DNA from: Ascidia mentula
Lineage: Eukaryota > Chordata > Ascidiacea > Phlebobranchia > Ascidiidae
Reading direction: 5' to 3'
Length of the DNA stretch: 64,000 nucleotides
NCBI GenBank assembly: GCA_947561715.1
Contig: OX387205.1
Coordinates: 1,989,001-2,053,000 of the forward strand
This document shows positions 21,201 to 33,200 of this stretch, one piece after another. The first letter of the stretch is position 1; every line of letters begins with the position of its first letter. The notes beneath the pieces are model-generated. The model was not told where the DNA came from and ran no database searches. It saw only the letters and a program-made list of their open reading frames with translations. Made by a program: the position numbers and the translations under genes.

Positions 21201-24200
21201 TCATGGTAACCACTGGAAAGAGATTGGTTTGCAGAAAAGAATAATTCAGTAACTTTAAACAAAAAACTTTTGAATCCACTTCTTCTTCATAAAGATGTTC
21301 AGCTTTAAGTACACAAAAAAAACACATACCTTTGATTTTCCAGCTTTGGGTTTGAGAGAAGGGTCGATCACAGGGACTACCCTAATCCCATGAGGGGAAG
21401 GTTTCGTCTCGGCACGTTCCATCAGTTTAGCTTTCTGTCCACGACCTTTTCCGAAAATTGACTTCTTTTTGTTCCCTTCGGCCATTGCCATCATAGCGTC
21501 TTCCCTTTCTTTGCCTTCAACTTTCTATGAACAAATTATGACAACTTTTTGCAATTTCTTATTAATTTAAGTGGAACCAATAAATCTGTTTTTAAGTAAA
21601 TCGCAGTTACACAATTAGGCAGTGACACTTGTTTAAATGTACTTAAATCTTTGTTGCCCATAAGACTGCATGGTGATTTTAATTAGTGATGCACCGAAAC
21701 AGCAATTTTTTTGATGAGAATTGTTCTTCTGGCATATTGAGTTGCACAAACCTTCGAGCCATTCTTAAGGCATGAGACCCATACAAGTCTCTTTCTACAA
21801 CAAATATACTGCTATTTTTGCTGCCAGGCATACTAATTGATAAGAATTGCTCTTCTGGCATGCAATTTTTTTATTCGACTGAAACTGAATATTTGGCAAA
21901 AGTTGCCGAATAAACCGAAACTAATTTTGGTATCCATCTCTTTAAATGCAACAAATTTAAACAAAACGTGTGTTGGATTGGATGAAAAAACCCAGATTGG
22001 ATCTATCATACATCTTTTTATTGGCACTTGAAGAATTACTGTGACTGCTGAACTTTGCATATTAGCATTGCATGCAGTAAAAAGTTTCAGTTTCAGTCGA
22101 ATTCTGCAAAAATTTTCGGCCGAAACAAAATAATCATAAAAACCTTAGTTTCTGCTGAATAAATTGGGCAAACCGTACTTTCAATGCATCCCTAATTCTA
22201 ATACTTTATCAAAAAGTTTATTTCTACGTTACATGAACTTAAAATAGTCGGTTATTGCTATGAAAAAAGAAGATAGTTTTTCCTTTAACACAGAAACTAG
22301 TGAACTGAACTGACCACTACCAATATAATGACCCTAATAGAGACATGGGTTTACTGAATGTTTGTTAATGCAGTTTGAATACCAGCAATTGGACAATTTA
22401 CCTCTAATTCATCCATAAATTTCCCCAAATCTTCTTCCCATAGATTTATCGGTGTCTTTTTCTTCAGGATTTCCAGTTCAACAAGTTTTGCATCTCTCTG
22501 TACGTAAACCAGGTCATTATATTTCGTTTCTTGTATTTTTTTAGTTTTAAATAAGTATACGTATAAACACAGTATTTCTATGTGAGGTATATACAATGAT
22601 TTTGGTGATAAACATCAACTAGGCTGCTTGTAACATTTTTGTGTTAATCTCAGATAGAAATACTGCTTGTGGCAGGTGCACGATCGACAGCCTGACAGGT
22701 TACCTTGATACTAGCAGGTCCAGATTAGTTTTATTATTCTGCAATACATTCAACATGCAATACTTTTGAATAGAAAAAAAAGTACTCATCAAAATAATGA
22801 CAATATACATATGGATAAAAGTTAAAGATTGTTTTTTAGTTGGGGTTTTTGTAGAAGATATCAACACAGAGTATAAGATAATATTATTGATTTTGCGTCT
22901 GACTTAAACACTTTTATGGTTTTGTTGGTTCCCATGACAATATGTTCATTGGTGATGTAACTACGTACATTATGCATGGAAATAAAACTGATTTGATTTG
23001 TTGCAACTTGCCTGTTTAAGAAGATCATCTTTTCTCTCCTTCGACAAACTCCACAGTGGCATGTTGAGAATGTAGTTGAAATCTGCTCCTGATGCCTCAT
23101 CCTCTGCTTCTGTCTCGGAAGATTCAGTTTCCTCTTCAGTAGCCTGATGTATTTTACAAAAAATAATAATTATATAAATGTGGAATTTATGGTTTTCAGC
23201 ATATTCTGTTGTACATTTTCCACATTTTGATCAAAACACTACATCAGTACTTTCCAAAACTGTTCGAGTTCAAGACAATATTTGTTTAGAAATGTGCATA
23301 TTTTGTTACACAAGATACGAATGTGCTATGAGTAAATAAAAGCAGTCTGACTGCAGTTTTTTTTGCGATTGGTCATTAATATTGTGAAACATTGCAATAA
23401 TAATAATAATAAGGTTCTTACTTGTTTTAAAGATTCTCTCCAAGCTTTTACAGGATCAGAATCGTATTTCTTATCGATCAACAGCTTAATCAGAATCTTC
23501 TTGGCCTTGTTGACTGAAAATATCATAAAAGTTAGTTTCCGTAGTACTTTTGTAAACTGGTGATACAAAAAAAAAACAGATTAAATTCAATACACTATTT
23601 GTAGGGGTATATATTGTTTTTATGCAAAGCTGGTTTGTGTTACAAAATCATAAAGATTTTAACTAACAATAACTTTTAAATGTTATTCTGTGGTATGAAC
23701 ATTTTTCACAATAAGTTTTTCAATTTATTGCCACAACTTACAGATGGAAATTTTCCCCTCAATTTTCTCCAAAATGAACCTGGCTTGATTTGAGAGTTTC
23801 TTTGACTCAGCTGTCAGCATTCCAAGCACAAAGTCCTTCCGTTTGACGTAAAGCTGCATTCGGAGGTTGTAGAACTGCTTGAAGATGTCTGTGGTGCTGC
23901 TGAACCTTTGGAGGCAACCAAACTCATCAAATAACACCTGAAAAAAAAACATTCAATAAATTAGTGCTAATAATAAGGACAATAATAATAGGTGGAATGT
24001 CACTAAAACTTGATCAAGGCCACTTTGTAGTGTGAGTGAGAATATCATTTTAGGAAAAATATGTTTACAGTTTTTCTCAACAAAAAACATCGATCGAAAT
24101 ATGACACAAAAAACACCAGAATATGTAAAATCGGAAATATGCTCATGTTTTGAGAATAAAAAGTCTGGCCTGCAAATAATGCAGACAAATTTGACACGTT

Positions 24201-27200
24201 TATTTAAGTTTTGACAGAAAGCCAAAGTCATCATCACTTTAGAACCTAGCTGCATGGTAATAACTTTTACAAATTTTAACAATAAGTATATAAAAATATC
24301 CTTACCAATGTGTTGTTACAAGAAAGTGTGGTTTGAAGGTTGAGGAATTTGTGCAATCCCTTCCTCTCCATATCTTGCAACTTCTGCTGGGACATTTTGA
24401 TGACGAAGCGAATGCTAACGTCTGTGTTGTAATCCTTGTATTCTTGAAGCTGTGCTTGAACCTTGTCCGTCCCGCTCACCATCGGTTCCAACACGTTTTC
24501 CTTGTATGGCTGAACACAGAATATAAGAATAAATCAGTGTTTCCCAAAAGTATTTTAATGAATAGCACACCTTGAGTGAAAAAAAAGTTTGGGAAACACT
24601 GATTTATTTCGAAAAGGAGAGCCAAAGCTAGGATGCTGTTAATCATATTCTAAGTAAACGTTTCGAACTCATACTGGGTTCATCATCAGTACTACTACAT
24701 TGAACTGGTTGCAGAAAAGCGTCGTGTTAATAAAGGACTGAAAGGCAGAAGGGAAACAGCAGCAACACTGATTTATTATTCAACAACTGGGAGAACCCTT
24801 AAATTCAGTATGATAAAGAAATGTAGCAATACAATTTGGACAAGTGGGCATTAATGGACAAGTCTTAAGAAACTTAAGAGATTGAAATGGTTCCTGGAAC
24901 ACAAAAGTTATAAAAAAACACAGATTCCTTTATACTGTGATATTCCTAACTTAGGCTGTAACTAGACACCAAATTGGATGCAGAACTTATATTTATACCA
25001 ATGTTAAATTAAATCATTGTAATTGTTTATTCTACAGCAGATAGTTGCCACATGGAGTCTGTACCTGCGTCCAAGTTTTGACTGGCAGCTCAGTAATCTC
25101 TACACTGTTGTCATCTAGTATCGACGCCTCGCCATTCACGACATATCTGTTTGGTTCCAGCAGGTCAATCGTGCCTTTGAAGTTCTTATATCTGGGCAGC
25201 TGAAATGTGATTGCAATGTTTCAGACTCAATAAAGTACATCCTAGTGGCAAACAATATAATAAAGGCATAGAGTACAAAAACAACAATAATAATCAATTA
25301 TAAATTGGGTTGCTTTTATTGTGAACAAATATTTTTGATCTGAAATATTGACAACAGCTGGTCACAAAATTTAAATTTTTGAATTGAAAACTAATTGCAA
25401 TACAACAAAAGCATAGCAAGGGTTTATTAAATCAGTGACTTTTGTCTTGATAATAATTTTTAAATTGAAAACTAAATGCAAGTTAAAAACAAACCAAATT
25501 TAAAGGTTCTTCCCCTCTCATCATGCGTCGACAATTCTCCACAACTTCACGAATGTCGTGGTTTGGGACTCTGGTGCTCCACCCGGTGCCAATACCCTCA
25601 GACCCGTTTATCAGCACAGTTGGTATAATCGGGCAGTACCACATGGGTTCCACTTTCTGATTGTCGTCATGTAGCCAGGTAAGAAGATTGTCATCCATAG
25701 GATTGAACAGAAGCCTTGCTAAGGGACTGCAAAGAACAAAAAGACATATAATTTTCTTTTTTTTTGATATATTATTTTAATTACATTGTAGTTTCGAGAA
25801 ATCATTGGGCTGTAAAAGTTTATTTAAAAGGTTTAAACTGGGCTAAAGGTTATACCTATTTCTTCAAACATAACAACAATTTGGTAATTTATGCCTACAT
25901 ATGGATACAGAGAAACATCCAACGACAGTCAGACCTCATCAAACCAGACCCAGAAAACCACACAAACTAATACAAAAATTTTGATTTCTTTCCTTTATCC
26001 GTATTTCTCGCTCGAGTTAACATTACACGACAAAACAATGTAGTCTGGATTAACAAGGTCTGATTGTATTTAAGTGTGAAGTTGAAATTACCTGAGCATT
26101 GTGAAAATATAACGAGGTGAAGCAGCATCCTTCCCACCATGTAGTCTTGTCCCAAATTGTCCGATCGGTTGCAACAAGTTTAGGTTGTTTGACCCCACAT
26201 AGTTTTGGGCCATGTTTATGATCGTTGACATCAAGGAAGTCTAAACAAAATTGCAAGGTTTTGAAAGGTAAATTACAATTTACATGCATTTGTTTCAGTA
26301 CAAGCACTCAAGGCTTAAAAAGCGAACAACTAAGAAAGTTAAAACTATTCTCTGGTTCTACATCATTATTTGCCAATTATCCACCAATTTCTGGCAGAGA
26401 AAACAAACGCAAAAAGTTTATTTATTGTCAGCAAACCTCTCCATGGTGATATGCAGAAAGTTCAGCAACGGAACCGGCAAGTTGTGCAACTTTCACTTCA
26501 CGCTTGTCGTTTCTTCGCAAACATGTGTAAAGCACCTTTCTCTGACCCGGTTTTAAGCCTGTAAAAAAAGTATAGCCGAATTTATTCCTTTACAATCACA
26601 AGGTCATGTAAAATGCTGTATCCGCAACCACTATGGAAAACCCAGTATGGTCTAAGTCAGAGCTTCCCAACCTTTTTCAGTTCGCAGCCCACTTTTAACG
26701 CAAGCTTAATTATGCGACCCACAATGAGATATGACCAACAGGATCTAATAAAAAACTGTAACATTTAGAAATGCTTCGCGACCCACTGGTTGGGAAGCAC
26801 TGGTCTAAGTAAACAAAAACTAATAATTTGATAAATGTGATTTTGGTACCAGCAATCCAATCTTCGCAGATAAAAAAGCATACATTAGGAATGTATGAAT
26901 TCCGGTCATTTCTTTTTCTAGTCATTTCTTTTATTTGTCAAATGAAGCAATTTCAAACAAAAAAAAATCTTTAGGGAAATCAATACTTAACTATGATGGT
27001 GCAACTATTCATAAAAAGCAAGCTTTTCAAAACAGTGGAGATAGGTATTCTATACTGTACTGCGGCACATTCAATATGGCAGCTGAGTTTGTGAAATGCA
27101 AAACAAGTTTTTGACTAAGAATCCAAAGGAAAAACAAAACTATGGACAAGCACACAACACATACCGTCAACTAGTGATGGAACAGATCGTTCCACATCAG

Positions 27201-30200
27201 CGCACGAGAACATGACCAGTTCCTTGTTGATGAAATCTTTGTACGAAAGATGTCGGGTGTCTGCAGAATAAAGATCGGATCCAGGTTCAGGTCGTTCGTC
27301 CACTCTGCAACGTCTTCTCTCTTCCATGTAGTGGGATAACCATTCTTTCCTGTCATCTGCACGTTTCTTGTTGAAGGCCTGAAAGACCGGGGTTGACATA
27401 AATGAAATCCACTTGCCGTATTTACTCGATTGTTAGCTGCCCTCGAATATAAAAAAAAATATAATTGCCAACACATCTGTCGTTTAAAATTGTCAGATAC
27501 GCTGATAACCGTGGGCAATAAAACGTACTGGTATGATGGAGCGAGTTGATGGTAAATTGCATTAAAAAACAGAGCGCAGACAAAATATCGGTGTGACATG
27601 AAATAATGTAAGCCGCACAAACGGTAGGTTAAAAAACTTTATAAGCCGCGGCTAACAATCGAGTAAATACGGTAGTATTCTATTTGTTGTTCACACTTAT
27701 CTCAAAAAAAATTAATAAAAATACAGTATATTTGGGTGCAAAGTATCTGGAGTTAAGTAGTCTAAATAAAAAAGCCAAAGCTAGAATGCTGTTCATCATA
27801 ATGCTGGTAAACGTTTCGAACTCATACAGTGTTCATCATATGTACTCAAATGAGCAGCTCACAAAAATACAGTATATGTTTTCAAATTTTAGTAGAACCA
27901 CTTTTAACGTTAAAAATGTAAGAGTGAAAACCTTATCAAGTTTGCATAAAAGTTTTAACTACAACTGCAGAAGTAACAACGAACTAATATCCTACAATGT
28001 TAATTTAAACAACAAACCATATCAATGGAATGATCGTCATCCGCTCCAGAATACTTGAAACGCACACGATGCCGATTCATGTCGGCAAAATATGCTTTCG
28101 CTTCTTTTGAGGTAGACGTTCCCAAACCTATGTATGTTTATACAAAATAAGAAGTGTATCTTTGGTAAATGCAATGGAAACTCACACATGTTTTTACAAA
28201 GTTACTCAAAGATCTTTACACGAACATTTTTATTGTTTACTAACAAAAATAACAAGTGATTGAAAAAACAAAATGACAGGAAACCTCAAGAGATTGTATT
28301 GTGCTCAGCTGATTTTTTGTGTGTCATTTGTCGGTCATTGACCGATTCTTTTACAAAATTTCACAAAATATTCAAACCATTTTGGACACAATGTCCGAAT
28401 GCATTTCGGCAAAGAAATAACAGCGAGGGCAAAGTGCGCCCTATTGTGCATCGCGCAAGTTTGCCTTGCAATGCTTGGGATGTCATTATCGCGATTTGTG
28501 GCGCTTTGTTTTTGAGGCCTCGTTATCAGCAGATACGCAACGGGATGTGCATTGTTGCGTAATACTCGCTCGGATACAGCAGCATCGTTTCGTAACAATG
28601 CGGTTTGTTCCTGCGTTTTTCGTTAAACTTGGAAAAACAAACGTGCAGATACGCAACTTCAAAGTCGTGTGCTTTGCGAAAGAAAGTTGGCTGTTACATC
28701 GCGCAAATTACTGCAATACGCTACTTGTTTTAAAAGCTAAATATACGTGGTAAATGTCCGAAACAAATCGGAATATTTACTGCCATTTCGGAAATTTGTC
28801 AGAATTTTTTTGTTGAAATAAAAAAAACCAAGCCAAGTGGTAGCTTTATTTCCGTAAATGTTGATTTTGTTCCAAAATGTGCTAAATGCAGCTTAACAAA
28901 AGGCCAGTTTACCTATTTAACTGTTTAAGGCCGATATGGGGCAACACTAAATAAACATATATATCTTCTTGTTGGTAAGAAGGAAAAAAGTTCACCTTTG
29001 TAGTACTTCGCCTTCCACGATTTTGAGTTGTCCGTCGTTGTTTTCCAATCTTCGAACTCCGGGACGGTGTAGAAGGATAACACTTGTTGTCCTTTTGATA
29101 CTTTAACAATTGGTGTGATGAATTCCTCCAAAACCCTACAATTGTTATTTTTAATAGAAACACACATAGGAGACTTGTCGCAAATTTAATATATGTCAGA
29201 ATGAAAGCCCAAACTGTCTTAAAGAAGGTATACTTTACATATTACTTTTAGCCAGTGCTTTTCAACCTGTGGGACCATCCGCACTGGTGCAGATGTGAAA
29301 ATTTTTTGTGCGCATGGGCAACATGGTGCGGATGAGTGCGGATGACAATCGCCCGATAAAAGGCTATTTATTCTAAGAATTTTTCATATTTGGTTACGTA
29401 CACTAGCTTCAAAAAGCAACGCTAATCCTTCCCCTTTAATCGTCGGTAGGTTTCCAATTGTTTAAATTTCGAAACGTCCAAGAAAGGGCAATTTATCATG
29501 AAGCCTGGCTGTTGGTATTAGTTATGTACATCCTGGGGTTCGCAAACATTTCATGCGCGGTTTGGCCGCATTGTGCGGATGAAATTTTCGTGCCACAGAA
29601 AAGTGCGGATAGAATTTAAAAAGGTTGAAAAGCACTGCTCTAAGCAATTCTTAACGATTTTCCATATGGCAATTTCGACTCTTGCTGTTCATCTTATCAG
29701 AAAAATGACAACCTAAAAAAATTCTTAAACAACCAAACATATCAAATAAGTTACAGACTTCACAAAAAATAGCGTTTCAAAATCTCAATGATCTTTACCT
29801 CCTTTGAAGCATGTTTGGCCAGTTGCTATGGATAAAGTTGATGAGAAGACCTTTGATATGAGATCCATCGTGGTCCTACACCACAATGAAAAATTTTACA
29901 ATAACCGAGAAAAATCAAGACTTTGGCAAAATAGAAATGGCCAATTGAAAGAACACAGTGGTGACTTGCACAATTGCCAGTTGTGTTAAAAAACTTTCAG
30001 ATAAATTTTTGTGGGAAATTATCACCTGATCTGTCATAATCATGAGCTTTCCGTATCTCAGACTTTTTAATTCGTCGTCACTTTCATATTTTTTTCCATA
30101 CTTGAAACCCATGATCTTTATGATGTTGTTGATTTCCGCATTTCCCATTATCTGCGACAAAACATTGGTCGGTTTCAATTGTCGGGCTATCCTTTCTTTG

Positions 30201-33200
30201 GTTTTAAGTCTTAAAATAATGATGCCACACATTTTGAATAAAGCACATGATGTCTATCCTCCTTTTTTGGATAATCCATACCAAGAATGAAAGTAAATAT
30301 TGCATTGATGTAAATCAGTGATTTTTGAAGTGGGTTTCATAACATATATAGCAGTGATTCCCAACCTTTTTGTGGTTGCGTACCACTTGGAGGTAAAACA
30401 ATTTCGACACCTAGTTAAGTGTTACAAAGTAACCTAGGGGATGAAGCAACAAACATATTGAGATCACTTACGAGTTTTTAAATTCAAACAAATCCGCAAA
30501 TTACAGAAAGGTGCTCGCGTACCACCACCACTAGTGGTATGTGTACCATCGGTTGGGAAACACTGACATTTAGAGTTCCATGAACCACTACCTGGTTTTA
30601 GGTTATTCACCTGGGAATGAGAGGCATCCCTTACGTTGAGAAGTTTACCACGAAGGGGGAATACCCCATACTTGTCGCGGCCTACAACAGAGAGACCAGA
30701 TACAGCAAGCGTTTTGGCCGAATCTCCCTCTGTTAGGATTAGAGTGCAGCCTAATGAATGCTTGGTACCAGCGTCATTTGCATCGTCCAACTTCGGAACA
30801 CCTGAACAAAATTAAATGACACAAAAATCATAAATACCGGTCATGGGAAGCAAGTTTCAGCTACACTAAAGGCTAAAACAGTGTCAAAATGACAAAAAAA
30901 TGAGAACAAAATGAATTGATGTGGAAAATTTCAACACAGAGTGACATCATACTAGTGTAAATACACGACAAATCAATTTTTTTTTCAAACAATTAGTAAT
31001 GATGTGTGAGTTTTGTGAAATTGACTTCACTATATCCCAATTGTAATTTCATGTAATATGCTAAAATAATAAGTAAAAAAGCAATCACATACAGCAAATA
31101 TACCTTTAAGCTTATTAGACTTAGAGGCAGATTTCTTTTGAAGTTGGCTCTGGGCTTTAAACTTGACCCAGTTCATGATGCTATCCACGATACCGCTGTT
31201 GCTTGCCTAAATATAAACAAAATTAACATAATTGCAAAATCCGACTGATCGAGAGAATAATATTTTGATTGCTTACTGTTTTCAAAAACTTGTCCGTGAG
31301 GCTACAAGATGAGCCAAATTTCTTTGCTTGCAACGTCATGTTTTCCTTCGTTTGAGAGTCGAACGTTGGGTTTTCAATCAAGCAATTGACGAACAACCAA
31401 CAATGGTTTTTAATCTGAGCAAATACAAAAATCCTGACGTTAACCTCCAAAAAATTTTCACGTTGAATTACTTTATTCATGCCCAAAGTTTTTTATTGAA
31501 CTATGTTTACCTAAAACTTTTGACTATTTTTAACAATGATAGTTATGTGGAGTTAAGAATTTTAAATAGTTGTGATCACTAATTTGCTGCCTTTTCATGT
31601 GAATGTATGACAAACTTGTGCTGGAACTGCAGTACTTAACAATGATAGGTGGATTTAAGACAAACAAAACGTTTTACTTGGCTATCATTAACAGGTTGGA
31701 CATAAATAACAAACCACGAACCTGATAAGGTTTCACTTCAACTCCTCCTTTGTTCTTCTTTTTTACGACTTCAGTAAGTTTCTTAGTTAACTGTCAGAAA
31801 AAACTCAGTAAAACATCATTAGGAATTTCAGACTTTCAATAAACGCGGATTGTATATAATTTTATGTATTAAGAAAGTTATTGACACTTTGGGTTACCTG
31901 ATCTAAGACATGGTCAACGTGCCTTCCGCCTTTGGTAGTAGCTATGCTGTTTACAAATGACAATTGTTGGAATCCTTTGTCAGATTGCGTCAAGCAAATC
32001 TACAAAATATAATTTGTAGCAAGCAAGACAAACATTGTAAGTTCTTCAATAACAACAACAAGCAAAGACCTACCTCCCATCTCGGACTAACTTTTTCATG
32101 AATCAACTTCAGTGGTTCGCCGTTGTCGTCAATAACTTGTTTTGTAAACAACTCACAATAATCTTTGAAGGACTTTATCTAATGAGCAAAATAATCATAT
32201 GCGGTTACTAAAATAGTTACTATGTCATAATTGCTAATTAAAAATGTTACTGGTCAAAGAATGAAAGTTTATTATAAAAGAATAATAAACGTTTCTGTCA
32301 AACAGGTACTTTTAGGTCACATAGAAATTATCAGACACCAACCCTAATGAATTTAAGACTTACACCATTGACTCTGGCAAACTATAGTCCTCAGATTAAA
32401 TCTGGCAATTTAGGTCTTTTAATCTGGCTCACTGAACATTGGTAGAACAGTTTATCATAATCTTAGTACTGTAGTGCAAACATTCTTTTTCCACTTTAGA
32501 AATACATGGCTCATTGGCTGTCTGTCACATTTTTGATAATTTTAGCAAAAAAATGTTTGCCCACCCTTGGCCTAACACATAAGTGGGCATACCGGTAGTC
32601 TTGTGCCATTTAGATAAACTTTAATTCCCGGTGTTGATCCTGTAAGATCGTATGCCCTACGAGACAAAAGTGCAATTGTGTCCTTGTCCAATGATGACAT
32701 GTGGAACTTTTCCAAGTCTGGCTGTTATTGGAAATAGAAGAAAAATGTGCATTATAAATTGAGTTGAAACATCTGCATTATTTGTAAACACTCACATAGA
32801 AGGTAACGCAGGTAAAATCAGGTTTGTCGTATGACACAAGCTTTCGTTCCCCAGTCTTGGACATGTTTTTCGACCAAGTCTAAACAATAAAAATGATAAA
32901 TGCTGTGTTTGTAATCTCTTACAATGCAACAACACATCAACACTGGCACCTATACCTGCTTGAACTTCTTCTTGTATTCTTTGGATGCAGTTTCCACAGA
33001 AAACTTTGTGCTGAATATGTTGCACAATTTTGCTCCATATCCATTTCTACCACCTAAAATACACAAGTTCACGACATTGCACAAATTTCACAATCAATAT
33101 TGTACAAAATAGGCTGGTGGAATTGTACATATCATTAACACCCTCTAGCACACCTGTAACTTTTTTGTCATCATCGTTGTAATTACTGGATGTCAAAAGA

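Noticed and set aside
27171..27620. 149-codon minus frame overlapping a TOP2 exon
   Set aside because: It is out of frame with the conserved TOP2 exon 27165-27378 and intronic upstream of it.
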